Source of the DNA: Streptomyces caeruleatus
GTDB taxonomy: Bacteria > Actinomycetota > Actinomycetes > Streptomycetales > Streptomycetaceae
Assembly (NCBI RefSeq): GCF_001514235.1
Contig: NZ_KQ948927.1
Coordinates: 195,813 to 259,812 of the forward strand
Direction: 5' to 3'
Length of the DNA stretch: 64,000 nucleotides
The position numbers were made by a program, and so were the translations under genes. Each line of letters starts with the position of its first letter. The stretch's first letter is position 1. Under the pieces are notes generated by a model. That model worked only from the letters and a program-made list of their open reading frames with translations. It did not search any database and was not told where the DNA came from. Positions 9,653 to 18,896 of this stretch are shown here, piece by piece.

Positions 9653-9876
9653 GGGCAGGGTGCTCCTGGTCGGGGGCGGCCACCCTAAGCCGGAGCTCAC
9701 GGAACGGGTCAAGAGACGGGGTGTGAACGTTCCCGGCCCGCCCGGTGACGTCGGTCACCGGGCCGAAGAGCGCCGGCCTCACAGGTTTCTCCCAGCCGGC
9801 TCAGGGATCTCCCCGAGACAGCCTCCCTATCGTCCTTCCTGTCGTCATGCACACGCACTGACCGGAGGCGGGGACC

Positions 9877-10083
9877 ATGAACAACAGGTACGGCAACAGC
9901 AGGAGCGGCACGCGTGTCTGGACCGTCGTCTGCGCGGTCGCGTCCGTCGTCCTGGGGCCGGCCGCCGTCACGGCGTCCGCGCTCGACCAGGCCAACAAGG
10001 CGCCGATGCACCACGCCGTCAAGGCCGAGCAGACGCAGGCCTACATCCCGACCGACCTGAACCGCAGACGCGCCGCGGCCTGA
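9877..10083 (+). CDS. Small secreted protein of unknown function
   Basis: A 68-aa product with a typical signal peptide: basic start, hydrophobic VWTVVCAVASVVLGPAAVTA, cleavage probably after ASA near residue 34. The mature part is only about 34 polar residues with no cysteines. Third codon positions are almost all G or C and a GGAGG site lies about 10 nt upstream of the ATG, so it looks like a genuine gene. No family is recognised. It is convergent with the DUF4240 gene, 16 nt apart. Confidence 0.7.
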   Translation: MNNRYGNSRSGTRVWTVVCAVASVVLGPAAVTASALDQANKAPMHHAVKAEQTQAYIPTDLNRRRAAA

Positions 10084-10099
10084 GCGGCGACGGCTCGGC

Positions 10100-10621
10100 T
10101 CAGTCCTTGAACCGTTCCCACAGCTTGGGATACCGCTCGGCCAGCGCCCGTTCGTTCTCGAAGTCGACCGGCGTGCCCTCCGGTTCCGCGGGGGCGGGTG
10201 GGATGCCGAGGTCGGGGGCGACGGTGCCGGTGAGCTGTTCATAGGCCTCGTCCGCGGCGTAGCCGAGCTCCTCCGCGTCGCCGTCGAACTCCTCGTCGAA
10301 GTCGTCCAGCAGGTCGGCCAGCGAGTCGGGGTCGTGCACACCGCCCTCGTACACCTCGCGGCCCTGGCCGATCAGCCAGCACCGGAAGAAGTCGAACGCG
10401 TCGTCGCTGGCCCCGTCCAGCAGAACCCAGGCGGCGCCCCACAGGTCCCAGGTGTACGCGCGGTTGTAGCGGGCCTCGAAGTGACGGGCGAAGTCGAGCA
10501 CCGCGTCGGGGTCCTGCTGGAGCAGCCGGTCCACGAGCAGGTCGGCCTGCTCCTCGGGGTCGCCCTCGGCCGCCTCACGGGCGCCGTCCACCAGCTCCCA
10601 GAACTCCGTCTCGTCCATCAC
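10100..10621 (-). CDS. DUF4240 domain-containing protein
   Basis: A 173-aa acidic cytoplasmic protein. It has the DUF4240 pattern: MDETEFWELVDGAR at the N terminus, then WDLWGAAWVLLDGASDDAFDFFRCWLIGQG (split here as WDLWGAAWVLLDG and FDFFRCWLIGQG) and DPDSLADL. The family function is unknown; members are often near regulatory or immunity-like genes. The start is one of two adjacent ATGs (10621 or 10618). It runs toward the small secreted-protein gene and follows the WYL regulator in the same direction after 68 nt. Confidence 0.85.
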   Translation of the reverse strand: MMDETEFWELVDGAREAAEGDPEEQADLLVDRLLQQDPDAVLDFARHFEARYNRAYTWDLWGAAWVLLDGASDDAFDFFRCWLIGQGREVYEGGVHDPDSLADLLDDFDEEFDGDAEELGYAADEAYEQLTGTVAPDLGIPPAPAEPEGTPVDFENERALAERYPKLWERFKD

Positions 10622-10689
10622 GGGTCAAGCATCGGCCCTGTGGGGGTGGGACGCACGTGGAGTGGTACGGATTGTTATCCGCGCGTCGT

Positions 10690-11691
10690 TCACGGCGCGT
10701 ACAGCGCGGCCAGCCGTATCGCGTCCCTCGCGAAACGCTCCCGCAGGTCCTCCGGCGCCAGCACCTCGACCTCCGGGCCGAGCCCCGAGAGCTGGGTGTG
10801 GGCGACCTCCTCGGACTCCACCGGAAGCGTCAGTGTCACCCAGCCGTCCCCGTCCGGGGCGCCCGCTGCCCGGAGCGCCTCCCGCGCGGAGTGCGGGTCG
10901 ACGGCGTACGGCAGCCGGCGCACTCCGTCCGGCGACACCCGCACCACGACCTCGGCCCGCAGCAGGGAACGCGCGAACTGCTCGGCCCGCTCGTCCCAGA
11001 AACCCGGCAGATCGAACTCCTCGTCCCGTTCGAACCGCGCGGACCGCTCGTCACCGGGGTCCACTGCCGTGAAGCGGTCGATGCGGTACACCCGGTACGA
11101 GCCGTCTCCGCCGTCGCCCGCGACCCGGGCGCACAGATACCAGACCCCTGCCTTCAGCACGAGCCCGTACGGCTCCAGTTCCCGCTCGACCTCGCCCTCT
11201 CCGCGCCGGTAACGGGCCACGACGCGCCGGTCGTCCCACACCGCGTCCGCGACGGCCGGGAGCAGGGCGGGGGTCTTCGGTTCCTTGAACCAGCTCGGGG
11301 CGTCGAGATGGAACCGCTGGGCGGCGGACCGGGAGGCGTCGCGCAGGGAGGGCATGAGCGCGGCGGACACCTTCAGACGGGCGGCGGAGGCGGCGTCCTC
11401 CAGGCCCATCTCACGCAGCGCGCCCGGGACGCCGCTGAGGAACAGGGCCTCGGCCTCGCTGCGGCCGAGGCCCGTCAGCCGGGTCCGGTAACCCCCGATG
11501 AGCCGGTACCCTCCGGCCCGCCCCCGATCCGCGTACACGGGCACCCCGGCCTCGGACAGCGCCTGCGCGTCCCGGGTGACCGTCCGCTCGGACACCTCCA
11601 GCTCGCGCGCGAGTTCGGCGGCCGTCATGGAGGGCCGGGACTGGAGCAACAGCACCATCTTGATCAGGCGGGCGGCGCGCATGCTCCCCAT
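10690..11691 (-). CDS. WYL-domain transcriptional regulator (DeoR/YafY type)
   Basis: A 333-aa DNA-binding protein. The N-terminal winged helix (residues about 5-65) contains MTAAELARELEVSERTVTRD followed by AGVPVYADRGRAGGYRL. The central WYL domain contains LEPYGLVLKAGVWYLCARV and YRVYRIDRFTAV. A C-terminal WCX-like extension completes the usual length. WYL domains sense nucleic acid or nucleotide ligands in characterised cases. Start is ATG 11691 (MGSM) or the second ATG at 11682. The open frame continues far upstream antisense to the kinase gene, which is a GC artefact. Divergent from the histidine kinase. Confidence 0.88.
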   Translation of the reverse strand: MGSMRAARLIKMVLLLQSRPSMTAAELARELEVSERTVTRDAQALSEAGVPVYADRGRAGGYRLIGGYRTRLTGLGRSEAEALFLSGVPGALREMGLEDAASAARLKVSAALMPSLRDASRSAAQRFHLDAPSWFKEPKTPALLPAVADAVWDDRRVVARYRRGEGEVERELEPYGLVLKAGVWYLCARVAGDGGDGSYRVYRIDRFTAVDPGDERSARFERDEEFDLPGFWDERAEQFARSLLRAEVVVRVSPDGVRRLPYAVDPHSAREALRAAGAPDGDGWVTLTLPVESEEVAHTQLSGLGPEVEVLAPEDLRERFARDAIRLAALYAP

Positions 11692-11847
11692 GATGCCGTG
11701 CGCGCCGCTCACGGCGGTCGGCGGCGGACGTCCCCGCCCTCGCCGGGCCACCGTGCGCCGCCGGATGCCGCGAGCGCCGCCGTCACCCGGCCCGCCCGCA
11801 TGTCGTTGGTGCGGGTGTTTCGTCGCCGACCGAGCCGGGGTGTGGGT

Positions 11848-13944
11848 GTGACGCCGATCGAGCAGGCCGTACCTCGTACCCGCGCCGCCGCCGTCGTCGA
11901 CGTCGGTGCCGCGCTGCTCTGCGCGGCGCTCGTCCTCCTGTGCCTCGCCTTGATCGCCTCGACCGGGGACCTCGGACAGTTCAGTCACGCGGAATGGCGG
12001 GTCGGCCGCAATCTCGCACTGGCCGGCTGCTATCTCGCCGCCGGCATCGTGGTACGCGGGCGCTCCCGCCGGCTGGCTCCCCTCGCCCGCTGTCTCTTCG
12101 CCGTCTCCGCGACCATGGGGCTGTTCGCCGTCTCGGTCATGCTGGAACGGACCACCTCCGCGCTCGGCGGCATCGAGGGGATGGGCGAGCACGTCCACAT
12201 CGGATGGTTCCGGCTGATCATGGGCGTGTCCGTACTCGGCATGCACGGGACGCAGGCCGTACTGCCCCTGTGGTTCCCGGACGGGACGTCCCCCGGCCGC
12301 GCCTGGCGGCTCGCGGTGCTCGCGATGGCCGGGGTCTACGTCGTCTATCTCGCCCCCATCGCCTGGTACGGGCCACGCTCCGCCAATCCCAAGTGGAGCA
12401 CCTGGGACGTGGCGGAACGCCATGACTGGTGGCGGCTGATGACGGAGCCGGTGGTGTGGATGCCACGGCTCTTCGCCGTCGCCGTCCTCGTCTGGCTCGT
12501 GCTGCGCACCTACCGTGCCACCGGGCTCACCCGCCGCCGGCTCACCGTCATGCTGGTCTGCTACGGCGTCTACTGGGCCATCCAGATCGGCGACAAGGTC
12601 CAGGACATCGGCGAGGACGGCGATCCGGCGTACTGGGTCTACCTGCTGATGCTCGGCCCCGCGTCCGGCGCCCTGGCGTTCGCCACCCTCACCACCGTCC
12701 TCGCCGACGACCTCACCGGACTCGACCGCGTGCTGCGCCCCCTGCTCGTCACCGTCGGTCTCACCCTCGGCCTCTTCTACTGCTACCGGGGCCTGTACGC
12801 GATCCTGAACACCCTCCCCGGCCGGTCCGAGGAGGTCAACGCCGCCTTCGCCTCCGGCGTCGCGGTGCTGGCCCTGCGGCCCGCCGCCGGGATGCTGCTG
12901 CGCGTCGTCGACCTGCTGTTGTACGGCCGCCGCGCCAAACCGTACGAAATGCTGCGGGCCCTCTCGGACGAGCTGTCCCACCGGGTCCCGGCCGACGACG
13001 TGGCCCGCTCGGTCGTGGACACCGTCGTCGAGCGGCTGTGCATGCCCGCCGCCGTGCTTGAGGCCCACACCCGGCACGGCGCACGGGAACTCGCCCGCGC
13101 GGGCGGCACGGGTGTCGACGAAGGGCCTTGGCACCTCGTGGAACTGCGGCACCGCGGCGAGGACGTGGGCCGTCTGACCGTCCGGCTGCGACCCGGGCAA
13201 CGCAGCCTCGACGCCAACGACCGCGCCGTGCTCGACGTGCTCGGCGACCATCTCGGCCCCCTGGTGCAGGCCATCGGTCTGCGCGAGGAACTCAGGGCGG
13301 GCCGGGAACGGATCGTCGCCGCCCGGGAAGAGGAGCGCCGCAGGCTCCGCCGCGATCTGCACGACGGACTCGGACCCGCGCTCGCCGGCATCCGGCTGCG
13401 CCTGGAGACCGCCGCCGACGTCTTTCTGGCCGACGGCCCGCGGGAGCAGGTCGGACGGCTGATCGACGCCGCGGAGGAGGACACCGCGCACAGCATCACG
13501 GAGGTACGGCGCCTGGTGGACGGGCTGCGCCCGCCGGACCTCGACGAGCGCGGACTGCCCGAGGCGCTGCGCCGGCTGGCCCTGCGCATGCCGGACTCCG
13601 TACGCGTCGAGACCCGGCTCCCGGACCCGGGCGAGCTGCCGGAACTCGCGGCGGCCTGCGAGGTCGCCGCGTACCGCATCGCCGCGGAGGCGCTCATCAA
13701 TGTCGCCAAGCACGCCGGGGCGAGCGCCGTCGTGCTCTCGCTGCGCGTCGACGACGAGTCGCTCGTGCTGGAGATCACCGACAACGGCACGGGGCCGGGC
13801 CCCGTCGAGCGGCCGGGAGGGGTCGGCCTCGGCTCGATGACCGAACGCGCGGAGGAGACCGGCGGGAACCTGCGGATCGGCCCGCGTCCGGACGGGGTCC
13901 CCGGCACCCGGGTGCTGGCCCTGCTGCCGACGCAGCTGATGTGA
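11848..13944 (+). CDS. Membrane sensor histidine kinase (HisKA_3/NarL class)
   Basis: A 698-aa kinase. About eight transmembrane helices fill residues 12-350. A GAF-like linker follows, then a dimerisation/phosphoacceptor helix with RRDLHDGLGPALAG (His about 505) and an HATPase domain with AAEALINVAKHA (N box), DNGTGPG and GVGLGSMTERA. It partners with the LuxR response regulator that starts 10 nt downstream. The start is uncertain: GTG 11848 (GGGG 7 nt upstream) is chosen, and ATG 11800 is an in-frame alternative adding 16 residues. The signal is not identifiable. Confidence 0.88.
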   Translation: MTPIEQAVPRTRAAAVVDVGAALLCAALVLLCLALIASTGDLGQFSHAEWRVGRNLALAGCYLAAGIVVRGRSRRLAPLARCLFAVSATMGLFAVSVMLERTTSALGGIEGMGEHVHIGWFRLIMGVSVLGMHGTQAVLPLWFPDGTSPGRAWRLAVLAMAGVYVVYLAPIAWYGPRSANPKWSTWDVAERHDWWRLMTEPVVWMPRLFAVAVLVWLVLRTYRATGLTRRRLTVMLVCYGVYWAIQIGDKVQDIGEDGDPAYWVYLLMLGPASGALAFATLTTVLADDLTGLDRVLRPLLVTVGLTLGLFYCYRGLYAILNTLPGRSEEVNAAFASGVAVLALRPAAGMLLRVVDLLLYGRRAKPYEMLRALSDELSHRVPADDVARSVVDTVVERLCMPAAVLEAHTRHGARELARAGGTGVDEGPWHLVELRHRGEDVGRLTVRLRPGQRSLDANDRAVLDVLGDHLGPLVQAIGLREELRAGRERIVAAREEERRRLRRDLHDGLGPALAGIRLRLETAADVFLADGPREQVGRLIDAAEEDTAHSITEVRRLVDGLRPPDLDERGLPEALRRLALRMPDSVRVETRLPDPGELPELAAACEVAAYRIAAEALINVAKHAGASAVVLSLRVDDESLVLEITDNGTGPGPVERPGGVGLGSMTERAEETGGNLRIGPRPDGVPGTRVLALLPTQLM

Positions 13945-13954
13945 GGAGAGACGT

Positions 13955-14602
13955 ATGACCACCGAGAACGCCGTGCGGGTCCTGCTCTGCGACGACCATC
14001 CGCTCTACCTGGACGGGATGGAGGCCGCCCTGTCCTGTGTCCCGGACATCGAGGTCGTGGGCCGGGCCACCACCGGCGCGGAGGCGCTGACGCTGGCCGC
14101 GGAGCTGCGCCCGGACCTCGTCGTCATGGACCTCAACCTGCCCGACATGAGCGGCATCGACGCGATCCGTGAACTCTCCGGTGTGGCCATCCTGGTGCTG
14201 TCGATGTCCGAGGAGGACAGCTCCGTCCTCGCGGCGCTGCGCGCCGGGGCACAGGGCTACCTGGTCAAGGGGGCGCGTCGGGCTGAGATCCTGCGCGCGG
14301 TCCGCACGGTCGCCGACGGCGGGGCCGTGTTCAGCGGCGTCGTCGCCGCTCATCTGACGGCCTGTCTCACCGCTCCCGTCGGCGGCGGAACGCCGGCGGC
14401 TCTGCCGGAGCTGACGGACCGTGAACGTGAGGTGCTCGACCTGGTGGCCCGGGGACACGACAACCGCAGGATCTCCCGGGAGCTGTTCCTCTCGGAGAAG
14501 ACGGTCCGCAACCACCTCTCGCACGTCTTCGCCAAGCTGCGGGTCCGGGACCGGGCCGCCGCCGTGGCCAGGGCCCGGGACGCGGGCCTGGGACAGGGAT
14601 GA
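13955..14602 (+). CDS. LuxR/NarL-family response regulator
   Basis: A 215-aa regulator. The receiver domain has acidic DD at 13-14, phosphoacceptor D59 in LVVMDLNLPDMSG, and the conserved lysine in GYLVKGARR. The C-terminal LuxR helix-turn-helix reads LTDREREVLDLVARGHDNRRIS followed by SEKTVRNHLSHVFAKL. It is co-transcribed with the upstream kinase (GAGGAGA ribosome site in the 10-nt gap). A strong inverted repeat lies about 45 nt downstream, so it may be the last gene of the unit or may read into the secreted-protein gene. Confidence 0.93.
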   Translation: MTTENAVRVLLCDDHPLYLDGMEAALSCVPDIEVVGRATTGAEALTLAAELRPDLVVMDLNLPDMSGIDAIRELSGVAILVLSMSEEDSSVLAALRAGAQGYLVKGARRAEILRAVRTVADGGAVFSGVVAAHLTACLTAPVGGGTPAALPELTDREREVLDLVARGHDNRRISRELFLSEKTVRNHLSHVFAKLRVRDRAAAVARARDAGLGQG

Positions 14603-14647
14603 GACACCGGCCTCAGGCGCCCGGGACAGCGGGCGGACGAAGGTGAT

Positions 14648-14676
14648 GGTGTCCGCACCAAGGGGGTGCGGACACC
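14648..14676 (+). promoter_or_regulatory. 12-bp perfect stem-loop upstream of a secreted-protein gene
   Basis: GGTGTCCGCACC (14648-14659) pairs perfectly with GGTGCGGACACC (14665-14676) around a 5-nt loop. It ends only 4 nt before the AAAGGAGG ribosome site of the gene at 14695. No T-run follows. It could terminate the response-regulator transcript or control access to the ribosome site; the sequence does not decide. Confidence 0.6.
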
Positions 14677-14694
14677 CCCGAAAGGAGGATGGCC

Positions 14695-15069
14695 ATGCGT
14701 GCCGTCCCGTCCCTCCTCGCCCCGCTCGCCCTGACCCTCGCCGCGGTGGGATCCCTCGGCGCCGCCGAGGCTGCGGCGCCCGTCGCCGCGGTGAGCCAGA
14801 ACTTCAACTGCGTGGTGCCGAAGTTCGGTTGGAACAACAACTGCTTCACCATCACGGTGCCCGCGCACAAGACCCTGAGGGTCGAACTGCGGACGGCACA
14901 GAACGAGACGGTCATCTTCAAGGCCAAGGGAGAGGAGTGCTCGCTGTCCCTGCGGGAGCCCTGTGACCTGTGGCGGAACACCACGAGTGAGCCCGTCGTC
15001 GTCGCGGTCGGCGCCAGCTCGTGGAGCACGAACACCTTCCGCGCAGAGGGCACGGCCCGCACCGTCTGA
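14695..15069 (+). CDS. Small secreted protein, hypothetical
   Basis: A 124-aa exported protein. The signal peptide LLAPLALTLAAVGSLGAAEAA is followed by a roughly 100-residue mature domain with four cysteines (NFNCVVP, NNNCFTI, EECSL, EPCDL) that could form two disulfides, and a beta-rich pattern. No family is recognised. The ATG at 14695 lies 6 nt after a perfect AAAGGAGG; the in-frame ATG at 14689 abuts that site and is unlikely. It follows the two-component system in the same direction, so control by that system is possible. Convergent with aceE. Confidence 0.8.
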   Translation: MRAVPSLLAPLALTLAAVGSLGAAEAAAPVAAVSQNFNCVVPKFGWNNNCFTITVPAHKTLRVELRTAQNETVIFKAKGEECSLSLREPCDLWRNTTSEPVVVAVGASSWSTNTFRAEGTARTV

Positions 15070-15082
15070 CCCGGTGGCACGG

Positions 15083-15117
15083 GTGTGGCCCTGACCGGAC
15101 TCCGGTCAGGGCCACAC
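15083..15117. terminator. Bidirectional hairpin terminator between secreted-protein gene and aceE
   Basis: GTGTGGCCCTGACCGG pairs with CCGGTCAGGGCCACAC (16 bp, 3-nt loop) in the 56-nt gap between convergent genes. No long T-run, as is common in Streptomyces. Confidence 0.85.
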
Positions 15118-15125
15118 TCTGTCCC

Positions 15126-17828
15126 TTACAGGCCGTACTTCTCGCGCGCTTCCTTCACCGCGGTCGCCTTGACCTCGCCCCGCTTCGCGAGCTGGGCCAG
15201 GGCCGCGACGACGATCGACTCGGCGTCGACGCCGAAGTGCCGGCGGGCCGCCTCCCGGGTGTCGGAGAGGCCGAAGCCGTCCGCACCCAGCGAGGAGTAG
15301 TCCTGCTCGACCCACTGCGCGATCTGGTCGGGAACCTGGCGCATGTAGTCGGAGACCGCCAGCACCGGGCCCTCGGCGCCGTGCAGCGCCTGACGGACGT
15401 ACGGCACGCGCTCCTCGCCGCGGAGCAGGGCCGCGTCCGCCTCCAGGGCGTCCCGGCGCAGCTCCGTCCAGGACGTGGCCGACCAGACGTCGGCCGCCAC
15501 ACCCCACTCCTCCGCGAGCAGCTTCTGCGCCTGCAGCGCCCAGTGGATCGCCGTGCCGGAGCTCAGCAGCTGGATGCGCGGGGCGTTCGCGACGGGGGAC
15601 AGACCCGCCGACTCCGCCGTGTTGAAGCGGTACAGGCCCTTGACGATGCCCTCGTCGACCCCGTCCGCCGCCGGCTTCGCGGGCTGCGGCATCGGCTCGT
15701 TGTAGACGGTGAGGTAGTAGAAGACGTTCGGGTCCTCACCCGGCGCCGCCTCGCCGTACATCCGGCGCAGACCGTCCTTGACGATCGCCGCGACCTCGTA
15801 GGCGAAGGCCGGGTCGTACGTCAGCGCGGCAGGGTTCGTCGCCGCGATCACCGGCGAGTGACCGTCGGCGTGCTGCAGGCCCTCGCCCGTCAGCGTCGTA
15901 CGGCCCGCCGTCGCGCCCACCAGGAAGCCGCGGCCCAGCTGGTCGCCGAGCTGCCACATCTGGTCGGCGGTGCGCTGCCAGCCGAACATCGAGTAGAAGA
16001 TGTAGAACGGGATCATCGCCTCACCGTGCGTGGAGTACGCGGTGGACGCGGCGATGAAGTCGGCCATCGAACCGGCCTCGGTGATCCCCTCGTTGAGGAT
16101 CTGGCCGTTCTTGGCCTCCTTGTAGTACATCAGCTGGTCGCGGTCGACCGGCTCGTACGTCTGGCCCTTGGGGGAGTAGATCCCGAGGGACGGGAACAGC
16201 GACTCCATACCGAAGGTGCGCGCCTCGTCGGGGACGATCGGCACCCAGCGCTTGCCCGTCTCCTTGTCGCGGACCAGGTCCTTGATCAGGCGGACGAAGG
16301 CCATGGTGGTGGCCACGTTCTGGGAGCCGGAGCCCTTGTCGAAGGACGCGAACGCCTTCTCGGCGGGGGCCGGCAGCGGGGCCACCGGGTGCACGCGGCG
16401 GGCCGGGGCCGGGCCGCCGAGGGCCGCGCGGCGCTCCTGGAGGTAGCGGACCTCGGGGGAGTCGGCGCCGGGGTGGCCGTAGGGGACGACCCCGTCGACG
16501 AACTGGCTGTCCGAGATAGGCAGCTCCAGCAGGTCACGCATCGCCTTGAACTCGTCCACCGTCAGCTTCTTCATCTGGTGGTTGGCGTTCTTCGACGCGA
16601 AGCCCTCGCCGAGGGTGAAGCCCTTGACCGTCTGGGCCAGGATCACGGTCGGCGCGCCCTTGAACTCAAGCGCGGCCTTGTACGCGGCGAAGACCTTGCG
16701 GGCCTCGTGGCCACCGCGGGAGAGGTGGAAGCACTCCAGGATCTTGTCGTCGCTGAGCAGCTTCGCCAGCTCGACGAGCGCCGGGTCCTTGCCGAAGAAG
16801 TCCTGGCGGATGTAGGCGGCGTCGCGGGTCTGGTACGTCTGCACCTGCGCGTCGGGTACCTCGCGCAGCCGGCGTACCAGCGCGCCGGTGGTGTCGAGCT
16901 GGAACAGCTCGTCCCAGGCCGTGCCCCACAGCGACTTCACGACGTTCCAGCCGGCGCCGCGGAACTGGGCCTCCAGCTCCTGCACGATCTTGAAGTTGGC
17001 GCGGACCGGGCCGTCGAGGCGCTGCAGGTTGCAGTTGATGACGAAGGTCAGGTTGTCCAGGCCCTCGCGGGAGGCCAGAGCGAGTGCCGCCGTGGACTCC
17101 GGCTCGTCCATCTCGCCGTCGCCGAGGAACGCCCAGACGTGCGAGTTCGAGACGTCCTTGATGCCGCGGGCCGTCAGATAGCGGTTGAAGCGCGCCTGGT
17201 AGATGGCGGAGAGCGGGCCGAGGCCCATGCTCACCGTCGGGAACTCCCACAGCCAGGGCAGGCGGCGGGGGTGCGGGTACGACGGGAGGCCGTCGCCGCC
17301 GGACTCGCGGCGGAAGTTGTCGAGGTGGCCCTCGTTCAGCCGGCCGTCCAGGAAGGCGCGGGCGTAGATGCCGGGGGAGGCGTGGCCCTGGATGTACAGC
17401 TGGTCGCCGGAGCCGTCCCCCTCCTTGCCCTTGAAGAAGTGGTTGAAGCCGGTCTCGTAGAGCCAGGCCGCGGAGGCGAAGGTGGCGATGTGGCCGCCGA
17501 CGCCGTGTTTGCTGCCCCGGGTCACCATGGCGGCCGCGTTCCAGCGGTTCCACGCGGTGATACGGGACTCCATCGCCTCGTCACCGGGCACGGCCGGCTC
17601 GGCGGAGGTCGGGATGGTGTTGACGTAGTCGGTCTCGAGGAGCTTGGGCAGCGCGATGCCGGTGCCCTCGGCCCTCTCCAGCGTGCGGCGCATCAGGTAT
17701 GCGGCGCGGTGCGGGCCGGCTGCCTTGGCGACCGCGTCCAGGGAGGCCTGCCATTCGGCCGTCTCCTCCGGGTCGCGGTCGGGGAGCTGGTCGAGCGCGC
17801 TCGGCTGGATGGCGTTGGGGTCGGTCAT
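15126..17828 (-). CDS. aceE: Pyruvate dehydrogenase E1 component (homodimeric type)
   Basis: The 900-aa thiamine-diphosphate enzyme decarboxylates pyruvate and acetylates the lipoyl group of E2. The length matches E. coli AceE (887 aa). The TPP motif starts [12 protein letters not shown] and ends VINCN; other family segments include [20 protein letters not shown] and [20 protein letters not shown]. The ATG at 17828 is preceded by GGAAGG. In actinomycetes this E1 works with shared E2 and E3 subunits, whose likely genes (sucB, lpdA) lie 1.3-5 kb upstream. A GntR regulator gene is the next gene upstream in the same orientation, and a large palindrome lies about 111 nt from the start. Confidence 0.96.
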   Translation of the reverse strand: MTDPNAIQPSALDQLPDRDPEETAEWQASLDAVAKAAGPHRAAYLMRRTLERAEGTGIALPKLLETDYVNTIPTSAEPAVPGDEAMESRITAWNRWNAAAMVTRGSKHGVGGHIATFASAAWLYETGFNHFFKGKEGDGSGDQLYIQGHASPGIYARAFLDGRLNEGHLDNFRRESGGDGLPSYPHPRRLPWLWEFPTVSMGLGPLSAIYQARFNRYLTARGIKDVSNSHVWAFLGDGEMDEPESTAALALASREGLDNLTFVINCNLQRLDGPVRANFKIVQELEAQFRGAGWNVVKSLWGTAWDELFQLDTTGALVRRLREVPDAQVQTYQTRDAAYIRQDFFGKDPALVELAKLLSDDKILECFHLSRGGHEARKVFAAYKAALEFKGAPTVILAQTVKGFTLGEGFASKNANHQMKKLTVDEFKAMRDLLELPISDSQFVDGVVPYGHPGADSPEVRYLQERRAALGGPAPARRVHPVAPLPAPAEKAFASFDKGSGSQNVATTMAFVRLIKDLVRDKETGKRWVPIVPDEARTFGMESLFPSLGIYSPKGQTYEPVDRDQLMYYKEAKNGQILNEGITEAGSMADFIAASTAYSTHGEAMIPFYIFYSMFGWQRTADQMWQLGDQLGRGFLVGATAGRTTLTGEGLQHADGHSPVIAATNPAALTYDPAFAYEVAAIVKDGLRRMYGEAAPGEDPNVFYYLTVYNEPMPQPAKPAADGVDEGIVKGLYRFNTAESAGLSPVANAPRIQLLSSGTAIHWALQAQKLLAEEWGVAADVWSATSWTELRRDALEADAALLRGEERVPYVRQALHGAEGPVLAVSDYMRQVPDQIAQWVEQDYSSLGADGFGLSDTREAARRHFGVDAESIVVAALAQLAKRGEVKATAVKEAREKYGL

Positions 17829-17938
17829 GTCGCCGCCTTCCTCAGTCGAAGGGGGTTCCCTCATCGGTAAGGGTTCGGGGGTGCCCTTTGTCTTTGGCAG
17901 GACAGGGCGAAGACCTCGGTGAAGGTCACGGCGACAAT

Positions 17939-17969
17939 AACCCTCTGATCGATGATCGATCAAAGGGTT
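17939..17969. promoter_or_regulatory. 31-bp near-perfect palindrome upstream of aceE (candidate GntR operator)
   Basis: Arms AACCCTCTGATCGAT and ATCGATCAAAGGGTT flank a single central base; only one of 15 pairs mismatches. The core GATCGAT-G-ATCGATC is perfect. A further TTGATCA lies at 17984-17990. It sits in the 300-nt gap between the GntR/FCD gene and aceE, which otherwise holds nothing recognisable. The single-base centre fits a protein-binding site better than an RNA hairpin. The link to the GntR regulator is inference. Confidence 0.6.
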
Positions 17970-18128
17970 GAGGGCGAAAACCTCTTGATCACGAGAAAGT
18001 CGGCACGGGGTGCCTCCGGCAGTGGCACGGGGTGACCGTTTCGTCGGCGATTTGCGCAGGTGAGGAGGGGGGAGCGCGGATGAGCTCGGGCTGGGCGCGG
18101 CGCCCCTTCAGGGACTTCAGGGCGCTTG

Positions 18129-18752
18129 TCAGGCCCGGGGTGCGCAGCCGAGGACGTGACTCTTGACCAGGTCGGCGATGCGGGGGTCGCGGCGCTTGAA
18201 CGCGGCCACCAGCTCCGCGTGCTCCTCGGCGTACGACTGCTGCACGGTCCCCAGCCACCGGATGGACAGCGCCGTGAACACCTCGATGCCGAGGCCCTCC
18301 CAGGTGTGCAGCAGCACGGAGTTGCCCGCGGCGCGGACCATCTCGCGGTGGAAGGCGACGGTGTGCCGGACCTGGGCCGTGCCGTCGGAGTCGCGGTCGG
18401 CGTCGTACAGCGCCGTGACATGCGGGTCCAGAGCGGAGCAGTCCTCGGCGAGGCGGTCGGCCGCGAGCTCGGCGGCGATGGCCTCCAGACCGGCCCGGAC
18501 CGGGTAGCTCTCCTCCAGGTCGGCGGCCGTCAGGCTGCGGACGCGTACGCCCTTGTTCGGCGCGGACTCGATCAGGCGCAGGGACTCCAGCTCGCGCAGC
18601 GCTTCCCGTACGGGCGTCTGGCTGACCTCCAGCTCGGTGGCGATCCGCCGCTCCACGATTCGCTCGCCCGGCTGCCAGCGCCCGCTGATGATCCCCTCCA
18701 GGATGTGCTCGCGGATCTGTTCGCGCAGCGAGTGGATGACGGGGGCGGTCAT
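18129..18752 (-). CDS. GntR-family (FadR subfamily, FCD domain) transcriptional regulator
   Basis: A 207-aa regulator. The N-terminal winged helix (residues 8-75) includes REHILEGIISGRWQPGERI and ELEVSQTPVREALREL. The C-terminal FCD all-helical ligand domain includes HREMVRAAGNSVLL, a region that usually provides metal-binding histidines and carboxylate ligand contacts. Family members commonly sense organic acids; PdhR of E. coli, which senses pyruvate and controls aceEF, belongs to the same subfamily. Its place directly upstream of aceE in the same direction suggests a comparable job here, but this is inference from position. Confidence 0.9.
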   Translation of the reverse strand: MTAPVIHSLREQIREHILEGIISGRWQPGERIVERRIATELEVSQTPVREALRELESLRLIESAPNKGVRVRSLTAADLEESYPVRAGLEAIAAELAADRLAEDCSALDPHVTALYDADRDSDGTAQVRHTVAFHREMVRAAGNSVLLHTWEGLGIEVFTALSIRWLGTVQQSYAEEHAELVAAFKRRDPRIADLVKSHVLGCAPRA

Positions 18753-18896
18753 GAGGGCTCCTTAGGGCGCGTTGACGTTTAGACAATACGGCGGTAGCGC
18801 TCCGCTGGGTGGGTCGACGGGGGTGCTTTGGTGCAGGTGAGACGAGACTTACATGGGGTTCGGGTGGGCCGGGCGCCTAAGGGGGAGGGTGATCTG

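Noticed and set aside
11692..13962. N-terminal extension of the WYL regulator frame through the histidine kinase
   Set aside because: The regulator clearly begins at MGSMRAARL; the rest is antisense to a well-supported kinase.
15021..17870. 949-codon open frame on the plus strand
   Set aside because: It lies antisense to aceE, is full of Arg/Val/Gly-rich shadow sequence and shows no family motif; GC-rich DNA keeps antisense frames open.
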